In this document: positions 43,926-52,805 of the stretch, piece by piece | How the letters are laid out: each line of letters opens with the position of its first letter | Numbering within the stretch: position 1 is the first letter of the stretch | NCBI RefSeq assembly: GCF_033659955.1 | Contig: NZ_JARUJP010000004.1 | Coordinates: 1-64,000, forward strand | Length of the DNA stretch: 64,000 nt | Direction of reading: 5' to 3' | Source: Clostridium_AM tanneri | GTDB taxonomy: Bacteria > Bacillota > Clostridia > Clostridiales > Clostridiaceae | Position numbers and translations under genes: made by a program | Notes under the pieces: generated by a model | The model's database searches: none | What the model saw: the letters and a program-made list of their open reading frames with translations, nothing else | Told to the model about the DNA's origin: nothing

Positions 43926-44885
43926 GTGAATAAAAAAACTTTATCTGTTATCATGACCTTAGCTTTAGCTGTAATCATAAACGCCAGTGTTTTTGCTGCA
44001 CCAAGCAGTGGTACAACGAATACATTAAAGCAAACTCAAGATGAAAAGAAAAAATTACAATCGAAGGTTCAAGAATTAGATAAACAAATTGATGATGTTT
44101 TAAAGAAAATTGATGTCAATAAAAAATCTATGAATAAAATTGCTGAAAACATGAAAAATACTCAAGCCAAATTAGAAGCTGCAGAAAAAAACTCAAGGGA
44201 ACAGGAAGATTTATTTAAAAAGAGGGTACGAGCTATGTACATCAGTGGTGCAGATAGCTATCTTTCGGTAGTTTTATCTGCTGATAACTTAACTGACCTT
44301 ATGTCAAGGGTGGACATGATTTCAAAGGTAATAGGTTATGATAACGAAATCACTGCAAAGCTTAGAGAAAAGCAGAAGGCTATATCAAAGGAAAAGGATG
44401 CCTTAAGTAACGAAAATAAAAAATTAGAAGCCTTAAAGGAAAGTAATGAAAATACTTTGGCAACTTTAAGTAAGGACATTAAAGCACAGAAGGAACTTCT
44501 AAGTAAAGCCACTGAAAAGGAAAACCAGCTATTAGCCGTTGAAGCTTCTAGCACTGTCAAAAAGAGCGGTACTTTATCTCGTGGTAGTTCAAAGTCCATT
44601 TCATATTCAAAGGTGCTGACTATGCAATCAACAGCTTATACAGGAGATGGTATTACAGCTTCCGGAGCTGGGACCACAAGAGATGCTGGTGGATATAGCA
44701 CTATAGCTGTAGATCCAAGAGTTATACCACTAGGTTCTAGAGTTTACGTAGAAGGTTATGGATACGCTGTTGCCAGTGATACTGGTGGTGCTATAAAAGG
44801 AAATATAATAGATGTATTCTTTCACTCAGAAGGAGAAGCTAGAAGTTGGGGTAGACGAACGGTTACCGTTTACATACTTAATTAA
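43926..44885 (+). CDS. Secreted coiled-coil / 3D-domain cell-wall protein
   Basis: 319 residues. A signal peptide (about 1-24, cleavage near VFAAP) leads to a long coiled coil (about 33-205) like the N-terminal part of PcsB/CwlO-type proteins. A 3D domain follows (about 231-319) with the three conserved Asp: TAYTGDG, IAVDPRVIPLG and ASDTGGAIKGNIIDVFF. The 3D fold is that of MltA-type lytic transglycosylases, so it probably cuts or binds peptidoglycan outside the cell. AAGGAGGGG precedes the GTG start. Confidence 0.88.
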   Translation: MNKKTLSVIMTLALAVIINASVFAAPSSGTTNTLKQTQDEKKKLQSKVQELDKQIDDVLKKIDVNKKSMNKIAENMKNTQAKLEAAEKNSREQEDLFKKRVRAMYISGADSYLSVVLSADNLTDLMSRVDMISKVIGYDNEITAKLREKQKAISKEKDALSNENKKLEALKESNENTLATLSKDIKAQKELLSKATEKENQLLAVEASSTVKKSGTLSRGSSKSISYSKVLTMQSTAYTGDGITASGAGTTRDAGGYSTIAVDPRVIPLGSRVYVEGYGYAVASDTGGAIKGNIIDVFFHSEGEARSWGRRTVTVYILN

Positions 44886-44938
44886 ATAGTTTTCCTGAAA
44901 CACAAATTTTATAAAGCGTATGTAATATTCTAAAATAA

Positions 44939-44980
44939 TAAAAACACTATCAAAGTTTTTTAATTTGATAGTGTTTTTAT
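44939..44980. terminator. Bidirectional terminator
   Basis: AAAACACTATCAAA (44941-44954) pairs with TTTGATAGTGTTTT (44964-44977), a 14-bp perfect stem with A and T runs on both sides. It lies between the 3D-domain gene and the convergent NhaC gene. Confidence 0.9.
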
Positions 44981-44997
44981 TATTATCAGAATAGGCT

Positions 44998-46347
44998 TTA
45001 AGAATTTAAACCTGCCACAGCACTTTTTTTATCATTCCTACTCCTTAAGGATATTAGATTCCAAATTGGTAGAATATATATATATATTAAATAAGGTATA
45101 CAGGAACTGTCCGTTCCTAGGATGGTAATTGGCACAAGGAGAGCAACATTCCAAGGAATTAGTGCAGAAATCATTATGGCTGTATTCTCTAAATCTATAG
45201 CTATACTTGAATTATCTATTTCATTTTTTTCATAGGCATTTTTGTTTAGCATATGAGTCAAAATTACTGCAAATACCTGACTGCAGCCCACAGCAGCAGT
45301 AAATATACTAGTAATTATCATATTTCTAAAAATTTCATATCTATAATTGGCTTTTCTTGTTATAGTTTCAATACTATTTAACATTTTAGTTTCTTCAACT
45401 ATGCCTGCAAATGCTGATGCAACCAATATAACTAAAGATGTTTTCAGCATTAAAACTAGTCCTCCTCCTTTTATTACATTATAAAGAGTATTAGTTTTGT
45501 CCATACTATACCCAAAAATTATAAACTTAACGCAGTTTACTACAGTTTCATGCTGCATAAAAACCGCTAAAAAAAATGAGGTAATTATGCTTATAATAAT
45601 AGAAACTCTAACCTTGACTTTAAACGCTGAAAGCACAATAATTACCACTGCTGGAAGCAAAGCAATAAGATTTATGTTAAATGCCTTGGCAAGTTCCACA
45701 TTTATACCGCTGACGGAACTATGAAGTGGAAATACTCTTGATATTGTATAATAGAAGATTATTGATATACCAAAGGGAATGATGCATGTCTTGAACATGT
45801 TCCTAATATTATCATAAATATTAGTTCCTGTTAAATAGGCTACTAAGCTGGCACTTGAAGACATAGGAGAACACCTATCACCAAAATAAGCCCCAGCAAT
45901 GATTGCTCCAGCTGTAGCTGCAATATTTGCCCCTCCTCCCTTTGCAATTACCATAAGGGCTATCCCTACCGTTCCTGCTGTTCCCACCGACGTACCAATT
46001 AAAGAGGATACAAGGCAGCTGATTAAAAAGGCACAGAGAATAAATATATTGGGTTTTATTAATCCTACTCCATAATAAACTATAGCTGCTACAGTACCTG
46101 AAGTCATCCACATAGCTATGACAGCTCCTATAAGCAAAAAAATTTTTATGACTATAAAAGATTTTTTTCCTCCATTATAAATCATAATTAGGGTATCTTT
46201 TGCAGAGTATCCTCTTTTCAATGACAATATAGAAAACAGCACCAGACCAACGGTTAATGGATATGCAAGAAATATTCCTTTATAAACACTTAAAACTAGT
46301 AATATAAATGTTATAGTAGTCGCTAAAATTAAATCCAAAGTAATCAC
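44998..46347 (-). CDS. nhaC: NhaC-family Na+/H+ antiporter
   Basis: 449 residues with about 11 membrane segments. The family pattern is visible: GTVAAIVYYGVGLI, then LIGTSVGTAGTVGIALMVIA and AGAIIAGAYFGDRCSPMSSSASL, the characteristic NhaC motif near residues 142-165. It exchanges sodium for protons; some relatives exchange malate/lactate or carry amino acids. It lies just after hypE-hypD-proC on the same strand but behind the proC terminator. A role in hydroxyproline or proline uptake is therefore possible but unproven. The start is GTG. Confidence 0.88.
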   Translation of the reverse strand: MITLDLILATTITFILLVLSVYKGIFLAYPLTVGLVLFSILSLKRGYSAKDTLIMIYNGGKKSFIVIKIFLLIGAVIAMWMTSGTVAAIVYYGVGLIKPNIFILCAFLISCLVSSLIGTSVGTAGTVGIALMVIAKGGGANIAATAGAIIAGAYFGDRCSPMSSSASLVAYLTGTNIYDNIRNMFKTCIIPFGISIIFYYTISRVFPLHSSVSGINVELAKAFNINLIALLPAVVIIVLSAFKVKVRVSIIISIITSFFLAVFMQHETVVNCVKFIIFGYSMDKTNTLYNVIKGGGLVLMLKTSLVILVASAFAGIVEETKMLNSIETITRKANYRYEIFRNMIITSIFTAAVGCSQVFAVILTHMLNKNAYEKNEIDNSSIAIDLENTAIMISALIPWNVALLVPITILGTDSSCIPYLIYIYILPIWNLISLRSRNDKKSAVAGLNS

Positions 46348-46472
46348 CTTCTAAAACTCCATTTATTTCTTCTTTAATTATATCAGATATGCTGTCTAAT
46401 TGACCTAAAAATTGATAATTATATATTATCTAAAAACTAAGATAAAATTCACTAATTTTAACCATTAAAAAA

Positions 46473-46494
46473 GGTATGAAAAAACTTTCATACC
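46473..46494 (-). terminator. Terminator after proC
   Basis: GGTATGAAA with TTTCATACC (9 bp, 4-nt loop). On the minus strand six T residues follow. Confidence 0.88.
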
Positions 46495-46504
46495 CTTTCT
46501 TAAG

Positions 46505-47311
46505 CTACTTAGACATCTCAATAGATTTTTTAGTACAACTTCTCATTGCAGAAATAACTGCATCTCTTAAGCCCTTTTCTTCAAGAGTAGCTACTGCTTC
46601 AATAGTTGTTCCTCCTGGAGAGCAAACCATATCTTTAAGTGCTCCTGGATGCATTCCTGTTTCTATCACCATTTTTGCTGCACCTAAAACCGCCTGTGCT
46701 GCAAATTTATAAGCTTGATTTCTTGGCATACCATCTAAAACAGCGGCATCTGCCATAGCCTCAATAAACATATATACATAAGCTGGTGATGAACCACTGA
46801 CAGAGGTTACAACATCCATTAAATTTTCACTTACAACTTCTGATTTACCAAAGCTTTCAAAAATATTTTTAATTTCCCCTAATTCTTCCTTAGTTACTGC
46901 ATCATTAGGACACAAAGCAGCCATTCCCTCTCCTACAAGTGCTGGTGTATTAGGCATTACTCTAACCACTTTTATCTTTCTTCCAAACTGTTCTTCTGTT
47001 CCATTAATAGATTTTCCTGCTGCAATAGTAACTACTACTACATCTTCTTTAATCTTATCCTTTATTTCTTTGATTATCACTGGATATAAATTCGGCTTTA
47101 CCGACAGTATTAAAATATCACTATTTTCAGCAGCAGCTTTATTGTCCTTAGTTACTTTTACTCCATATTTTACTTCAGTTTCAGCAAGACTCTTTTCATT
47201 TAAGTCAGCCACTACTATATTAGCTGGTGAAACTATTTTTGCTTTGATTATTCCCCCAATCATCGCCTGTCCCATGTTACCGCATCCAATAAACCCTATT
47301 ATTTTGTTCAT
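46505..47311 (-). CDS. proC: Pyrroline-5-carboxylate reductase
   Basis: 268 residues. The Rossmann motif is GFIGCGNMGQAMIGGI (about 6-21). The MPNTPALVGEGM segment (about 120) and the C-terminal signature (PGGTTIEAVATLEEKGLRDA, about 232-251) are present. It reduces 1-pyrroline-5-carboxylate to L-proline. It lies 49 bp downstream of hypD on the same strand. HypD makes exactly its substrate, so this copy probably serves hydroxyproline use rather than, or as well as, de novo synthesis. Confidence 0.95.
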   Translation of the reverse strand: MNKIIGFIGCGNMGQAMIGGIIKAKIVSPANIVVADLNEKSLAETEVKYGVKVTKDNKAAAENSDILILSVKPNLYPVIIKEIKDKIKEDVVVVTIAAGKSINGTEEQFGRKIKVVRVMPNTPALVGEGMAALCPNDAVTKEELGEIKNIFESFGKSEVVSENLMDVVTSVSGSSPAYVYMFIEAMADAAVLDGMPRNQAYKFAAQAVLGAAKMVIETGMHPGALKDMVCSPGGTTIEAVATLEEKGLRDAVISAMRSCTKKSIEMSK

Positions 47312-47360
47312 TTTCCTTCACCTCTTAAACACTTTCCCATAATAATTTTCAATAAATAAC

Positions 47361-49736
47361 CTAGCAGCATGCTCCTTCAAAGGATTGTTCTGTTCTATCG
47401 ATTATTTCCTGCTGTAAAACCTTATCTAGGTTGTTGAAATAATCGCTATATCCGGCAACACGAACAATTAAATTTTTATATTCATCTGGATTCTTTTGGG
47501 CATTTATTAAAGTTTCCTTACTTACTACATTAAATTGAATGTGATGACCATCCATTGTAAAATATGCTCTTACTAAGCTTGCCATATTATTTAAACCTAC
47601 TTCTCCCTGTACAACAGAAGGGTCAAATTTTTGATTTAATAAAGTTCCTCCCGTTCTTAAGTGGTCCATCTTGGCAGCGGATTTTACTACTGCTGTAGGT
47701 CCCTTTACATCCGATCCTTTTTCCGGAGAAATACCCTCTGAAACTGGAACCTGTGCTTTTCTTCCATTTGCACTTGCTCCCATAACAGAACCGAAGTAGA
47801 TATGACAAGTAGTTGGAAGCATATTTATTCTGTGAACTCCTCCTCTTCCATTCTTTCTGCCATTTACCTCATTATAGTAAGCATCAAATATCTGCCTCAT
47901 TACAGTATCTGCATAGTCGTCATCATTACCGTATTTAGGGGTCTTATTCCTTACCAGATTTAATATATCCTCATGACCTTCAAAGTTGTCTTTTAATGCT
48001 TCCATTAACTCTGACATAGATACATTCTTTTTATCGAAAACTTGATACTTAATGGCAGTTAAACTGTCTGTAATAGTTCCTATACCTACTCCTTGAATAT
48101 AAGTGGTATTATATCTAGCACCACCGGCATTATAATCCTTTCCCTTTGAAATACAATCACTGGTTACTACTGAAAGAAATGGTACAGGCATTAAAGTTGC
48201 ATATAATCTTTCAATTACTCTATTTCCTCTAACCTTTATATCTATAAAGTGCTTAAGCTGTTTCTTAAATGCCTCAAAAACTTCCTCAAAGCTTTCAAAC
48301 TTTGTAACATCTCCTGTTTCTATGCCTAGCTTTTTACCAGTCATTATATCTACGCCGTTATTAAGTGTTATTTCAAGAATCTTAGGCAAATTAAAATATC
48401 CTGTGAGAATATAAGCTTCCTTTCCGAAAGCACCAGCTTCAACACATCCACTAGTACCACCACATCTAGCATCCTCTATTGATTTCCCCGCTCTTACTAG
48501 CTCTTGAATAACTGCATCTGCATTAAACATAGATGGCTGTCCCCATCCCTCTCTTGAAACTTCACAGGCCCTCTTTACGAATCTTTGTGGGCTCTTTTTA
48601 CTAATTTGAACATTTGAACTAGGTTGCAGTAATCTCATCTCATCTATTACATCTAATAGAAGATAACTTACTTCGTTAACTCCATCTAATCCGTCTTTTC
48701 TTACTCCACCAATATTGATGTTGGCAAAGTCTGTATAAGTTCCACTTTCTTTTAAGGTTATTCCAACCTTAGGTGGTGCCGGTTGATTATTAAATTTAAC
48801 CCAAAAACACTGTAATAGTTCCTCTGCTTCCTCTCTTGTCAATGTCTCCTCTTCTAATTCCCTACTATAGAAAGGGTATAAATGCTGATCTAATCTTCCT
48901 GGATTATATGCATCCCATGGATTTAACTCTGAAATAACACATAGGTGAACAAACCAGTACATCTGAAGAGCTTCTCTAAAATTTCTTGGAGCATTAGCTG
49001 GAACATGGCTACATACTTGTGATATTTCAAGTAACTCTTTTTTTCTAATAGGGTCCTCTTCCTTTTCTGCCAACTCTGCAGCATATTTTGCATAACGTTC
49101 TCCTAAAGTAATTACTGCATCACAGGCTATATTCATAGCTTCTAGTTGATTTCTCTTATCTAAAGCTTCGTCATCTCCATAATAGTCCAGTTTCCCCATA
49201 GCTATTTCTATATCTTTTTTAAACTCTAAAAAACCTTTATTAAATATTTTATCGTCTCCAGTAGTATGTCCAGGTCCCCTTTGCTCCATAAATTCTGTAA
49301 ATATTCCTGCGGAATAACACTCTTTCCATTCCTCAGACATGCTTTCTAGAATTTTATGTCTCATAGATCTCTTTTCCCAGTATGGAATTATGACTTCCCT
49401 TTGAATTCTTTTATCTTCCTCAGTAACCTTAAAAGATATTTTTTCTCTCATATCCATTATTTCAAAATCTTCTATTGTGTGACAGCATAATTCAGGATAG
49501 GTTGGAGTTGCTGCTGGTGCCTCTCCTCTTTCTCCAACTATTAACTCCCCTTCGTTTATGCACAGTTCTTTTCTAGTCATTAGTTCTTTTAAAACTAGTG
49601 CTCTAAGTACAGGAACGCTGACCTTTCCTTCGTATTTTTGATAGACATCATTCTCAATTTTAGCTCTTTCCATAGAAATTCGTGGCTCTGCATTTAAACT
49701 CTGCTCTTTTAATTTTTTTACTCTTTCAGTCATCAT
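47361..49736 (-). CDS. hypD: trans-4-hydroxy-L-proline dehydratase (glycyl radical enzyme)
   Basis: 791 residues of the glycyl radical superfamily. The active-site thiyl Cys431 and the base Glu433 lie in GTSGCVEAG. The radical Gly762 lies in VRVAGYSDY near the C-terminus. The Cys-x-Glu motif marks the eliminase branch (dehydratases and lyases) rather than pyruvate formate-lyase, which has two adjacent Cys. HypD dehydrates hydroxyproline to 1-pyrroline-5-carboxylate. The immediate neighbours hypE and proC, in the order known from Clostridioides difficile, make the call specific. The enzyme is oxygen-sensitive. Confidence 0.9.
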   Translation of the reverse strand: MMTERVKKLKEQSLNAEPRISMERAKIENDVYQKYEGKVSVPVLRALVLKELMTRKELCINEGELIVGERGEAPAATPTYPELCCHTIEDFEIMDMREKISFKVTEEDKRIQREVIIPYWEKRSMRHKILESMSEEWKECYSAGIFTEFMEQRGPGHTTGDDKIFNKGFLEFKKDIEIAMGKLDYYGDDEALDKRNQLEAMNIACDAVITLGERYAKYAAELAEKEEDPIRKKELLEISQVCSHVPANAPRNFREALQMYWFVHLCVISELNPWDAYNPGRLDQHLYPFYSRELEEETLTREEAEELLQCFWVKFNNQPAPPKVGITLKESGTYTDFANINIGGVRKDGLDGVNEVSYLLLDVIDEMRLLQPSSNVQISKKSPQRFVKRACEVSREGWGQPSMFNADAVIQELVRAGKSIEDARCGGTSGCVEAGAFGKEAYILTGYFNLPKILEITLNNGVDIMTGKKLGIETGDVTKFESFEEVFEAFKKQLKHFIDIKVRGNRVIERLYATLMPVPFLSVVTSDCISKGKDYNAGGARYNTTYIQGVGIGTITDSLTAIKYQVFDKKNVSMSELMEALKDNFEGHEDILNLVRNKTPKYGNDDDYADTVMRQIFDAYYNEVNGRKNGRGGVHRINMLPTTCHIYFGSVMGASANGRKAQVPVSEGISPEKGSDVKGPTAVVKSAAKMDHLRTGGTLLNQKFDPSVVQGEVGLNNMASLVRAYFTMDGHHIQFNVVSKETLINAQKNPDEYKNLIVRVAGYSDYFNNLDKVLQQEIIDRTEQSFEGACC

Positions 49737-49742
49737 GATCCG

Positions 49743-50645
49743 TTACCCCCCTATTTTAATCCTTATTCCGGACTTTTTAAATTTATCTGCTATTTCCTCC
49801 ATCCTTTCATTAGATGGCTTTTCCATACCAGATAACCTATAGTCCATTTTAAGCCTTCTATACTTATCCATACCCATTTTATGATATGGCAATAAGTTTA
49901 CCTGTAGAACATTTAGCTTTTCTATAAATTCTATAGCTTTTTCAATATGCTCACTATCATCATTGACACCTGCAATAATAGGCATTCTTATGAATATGTT
50001 ACAGTTTTTATCTGATAGTTTTTTTAAATTTTCTAGGATTAAATCATTAGGTACATCCATATATTTCTTATGCATATCGTTATTCATATGCTTAAGATCA
50101 AATAAGAATAGGTCAACCTTGTCAAATATTTTCTCAAAGTTTTCCCAGGCCACATAGCCGCTGGTATCTACAGCAGTGTGAATTCCCCTTTCTTTGCAAA
50201 GCTTTAAAAGCTGGGCTAAAAAATCTGCATGAATTAAAGGCTCTCCCCCTGAAAATGTGACTCCTCCATTGGATTCATCATAAAAAACCTCATCCTTTAT
50301 TATTTCCCTCATAAGCTCCTGAGCTGTCATATCTTTTCCTACATATTCCCTAGCATTATTCGGACAAAAATCAGTACATTTACCACAGATTTTACATTTG
50401 TTCTCATCTACAACAGGATAACTATCCTTGAACTGGATGGCCTTTTCAGGACATCTCTTGATGCAGCTCCCGCATCCTGTACATCTTTCTTCAAAGAACA
50501 TGATTTCATGCTTTAAACTCTGACTTTCTGGATTATGACACCACCAACACTTTAAGGGACAGCCTTTTAAAAATACTGTTGTTCGAATTCCCGGCCCATC
50601 ATGAATAGAGTACTTTTGAATGTTAATTACAGTTCCTGACGTCAT
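49743..50645 (-). CDS. hypE: Glycyl radical enzyme activase (radical SAM)
   Basis: 300 residues. The activase motif is GCPLKCWWCHNPE (about 28-40), the Cx3Cx2C cluster for the SAM-binding 4Fe-4S. Two ferredoxin-type cluster motifs follow (CTGCGSCIKRCPEK at about 55 and CKICGKCTDFCPNN at about 84), then the VTFSGGEPL segment. It installs the Gly radical on HypD using S-adenosylmethionine. It lies 6 bp upstream of hypD, so both are one transcript. CGTCAT at the start is preceded by AGGAGG on the minus strand. Confidence 0.93.
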   Translation of the reverse strand: MTSGTVINIQKYSIHDGPGIRTTVFLKGCPLKCWWCHNPESQSLKHEIMFFEERCTGCGSCIKRCPEKAIQFKDSYPVVDENKCKICGKCTDFCPNNAREYVGKDMTAQELMREIIKDEVFYDESNGGVTFSGGEPLIHADFLAQLLKLCKERGIHTAVDTSGYVAWENFEKIFDKVDLFLFDLKHMNNDMHKKYMDVPNDLILENLKKLSDKNCNIFIRMPIIAGVNDDSEHIEKAIEFIEKLNVLQVNLLPYHKMGMDKYRRLKMDYRLSGMEKPSNERMEEIADKFKKSGIRIKIGG

Positions 50646-50694
50646 TTCATCCTCCTATTAGCGTTAAATTTTTAACATTTATACTTAAAATAAA

Positions 50695-50740
50695 TAATAT
50701 CTAGTATTATTTATAAAAAAGTCAAACTCTCTAGATATTA
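50695..50740. promoter_or_regulatory. Inverted repeat flanking the hypE promoter region
   Basis: TAATATCTAG (50695-50704) and CTAGATATTA (50731-50740) form a perfect 10-bp inverted repeat with a 26-bp spacer. A minus-strand TTGACT (50720-50725) lies between the arms. It is well placed to be the operator of the XRE-cupin regulator encoded just upstream. Confidence 0.6.
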
Positions 50741-50810
50741 ATATTATTTATTTTTATTTTATTCTTTTACCTTACCAAAGATAAACTTGCTCAGTGAGTT
50801 TAATAGTTTA

Positions 50811-51368
50811 CTACCTAAGAACACTTGGACCATTTACGGTCAAGATTTTTACAGTTTTGCTTGTGTAATTTGCCCAATTGTGGACAATGCTTGAGTTATA
50901 ATGAGCACTATCTCCAGGATACAGTTCATGCTGTTCATTATTTATAAATAGTGTTAAAATTCCTTCTAAAACATAAATAAATTCTTCACCTTCATGTGGA
51001 TAAGGCGCTACTTCCTCTTTGCTATTTGTAGGTAGTATCTCTATAAGCCTAGGCAGAAAGCTTTTCTCTCCTACATCATTTGTTAAATGATAGTGTATAA
51101 ACTGATTACTATAGACCTGGAACACCTCTTTTTCATAGCTTCGAAGTATAACTTTTTTATTACTCTTAAAATCATCTAGAAAATAGGATAAGTTCACCTC
51201 TAGAGCTTTAGCAACCTTGTCTAAAGAATCTATAGCTATAGTGGTCAATCCTCTCTCTAATTGAGATAAAAACCCAATGGATAAATTTGTTTCGGCACTC
51301 AAATCCTTTAAGGTTAAATTTTTACTAATTCTTAATTCTTTTATCTTTCTTCCTACATCTTCTGTCAT
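50811..51368 (-). CDS. XRE-family regulator with cupin domain
   Basis: 185 residues. An N-terminal helix-turn-helix (about 7-62, LKDLSAETNLSIGFLSQLERG) is joined to a C-terminal cupin_2 domain (about 110-180, PHEGEEFIYVLEGILTLF). Regulators of this form (PuuR-like) sense small metabolites, often amino acids or polyamines. It lies directly upstream of hypE-hypD-proC on the same strand, and an inverted repeat sits in the gap. Control of hydroxyproline use is the simplest reading, but is inferred. Confidence 0.85.
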   Translation of the reverse strand: MTEDVGRKIKELRISKNLTLKDLSAETNLSIGFLSQLERGLTTIAIDSLDKVAKALEVNLSYFLDDFKSNKKVILRSYEKEVFQVYSNQFIHYHLTNDVGEKSFLPRLIEILPTNSKEEVAPYPHEGEEFIYVLEGILTLFINNEQHELYPGDSAHYNSSIVHNWANYTSKTVKILTVNGPSVLR

Positions 51369-51639
51369 AAGTATTTCCTCACTATTTTTTAGTAAAATCT
51401 CGCTATTACGGTGCTAATATTTTAATAATTCTTACAATTATAATTATAATACTTATCTTTGGTAAAGTCTACTGTTTTTTCACTATGCTGAAAAAAATTT
51501 TATAGTTATAAAATTTAAACTACAAAATCACATTTAATTATTTCACAAAAAATTTATTTCTCTAATATAGAAGCGTAAATGAAAGTTAAACTTTAGCTGC
51601 TCAGTTGATTTTAATTATTAAAGATTTATAAATAAAAAA

Positions 51640-51676
51640 GGTTCACAATCTTTCATTTTCAGAAAAATTGTAAACC
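51640..51676 (-). terminator. Terminator after fliY
   Basis: On the minus strand GGTTTACAAT (51667-51676) pairs with ATTGTGAACC (51640-51649), one wobble, followed by TTTTTTATT. Confidence 0.85.
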
Positions 51677-51684
51677 ATCCCTTT

Positions 51685-52803
51685 TTAAATATTGTCATTA
51701 TTTACGTCTGTAATATTTATAGCAAGATTACCATCTACTACAACCACTTCTCCATAGGCAATTACCTTTCCATTGACCTGTAGTTCTACTGGTTGATTTT
51801 CCATCTGATTTAACTGAAGCAGCGTTCCATTTTTAAAATTTAAAATTTCTTTTATGCTCCTCTGAGCATCTCCTAATACTACCTGTATATTTAAAGGAAC
51901 ATCTAGTATTGAGTTGGTATTCCTAGATACATTATCAAAATCACTAAATTGTTTATACTGAACTTTTTCTATACTATGCTCTAAAGAAGTTCCCTGTTCA
52001 GCATAACCTGCTATGCTGTTTTCTTCCTGCTTCTCCATAACAATTGCCTGTTCTTTTATTTTTTCTACAGCATCTTGCTTACTTTCGATTACAATATCAT
52101 TAGATGGGCTCTCACAAGGAGCTTCAGTTCCCATCATTATAGACGCTATTTGCTTCACTGTTTCTCCTGATAATACCTGCATAATAACACTATCTAACAG
52201 ATTTTCTATATGTAATCTAAAGGCTACTTGAACAACTTCCTCCTCTTCTTCAATGTTTTCCGACATATTAGAAGTCATAGAATCCCAAATCTTTGATTTT
52301 GGAGGAGATATGTCTACTTTCCTTGAGAACATAGTTGCCATAGCTGTAGCCGCTGAACCCATCATTTGATTCATTGCCTCAGAAACTGCACTTTCTTCTA
52401 TTTCAGATAGTTCGTCTGAAGTAACTTGTCCCTCTCCGCCCATCATTATATTGGCTACTATAGCTGCATCTCTAACTCTCATTATCAAAATATTTTTTCC
52501 TGCAATTCCGGCAACATACTTTATCTCTAAAGCAATATTAGGTAGTTCAAAACTCTCTCTCATTTCCTTTAAGGTTGTAGTAGATATAGTTGGAGTAGTT
52601 ATGTTAACCCTTTTTCCTATCATATCTGATAAAGCTGTGGAAGCAGATCCCATGGATATATTACCTACTTCCCCTAATATATCTTTTTCAATATCTGTTA
52701 AAATAATATTAGACCTGTTACTGCTTTCTCCATTCAACTGCTCATCACTAATATTTCCTTCTAATAAAGCATTTATTTCTTCTTGTGATAATCCATTACT
52801 CAT
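51685..52803 (-). CDS. fliY: Flagellar motor switch phosphatase FliY
   Basis: 372 residues. The N-terminal LSQEEINALL element resembles the FliM CheY-binding helix. Two CheC-type phosphatase motifs follow (DILGEVGNISMGSA at about 40-53 and ESAVSEAMNQMMGSA at about 138-152). A linker leads to a C-terminal SpoA/FliN domain (about 295-368). FliY replaces FliN in the C ring of many Gram-positives and removes phosphate from CheY-P. It lies 2 bp after fliM. Confidence 0.94.
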   Translation of the reverse strand: MSNGLSQEEINALLEGNISDEQLNGESSNRSNIILTDIEKDILGEVGNISMGSASTALSDMIGKRVNITTPTISTTTLKEMRESFELPNIALEIKYVAGIAGKNILIMRVRDAAIVANIMMGGEGQVTSDELSEIEESAVSEAMNQMMGSAATAMATMFSRKVDISPPKSKIWDSMTSNMSENIEEEEEVVQVAFRLHIENLLDSVIMQVLSGETVKQIASIMMGTEAPCESPSNDIVIESKQDAVEKIKEQAIVMEKQEENSIAGYAEQGTSLEHSIEKVQYKQFSDFDNVSRNTNSILDVPLNIQVVLGDAQRSIKEILNFKNGTLLQLNQMENQPVELQVNGKVIAYGEVVVVDGNLAINITDVNNDNI

Positions 52804-52805
52804 AA

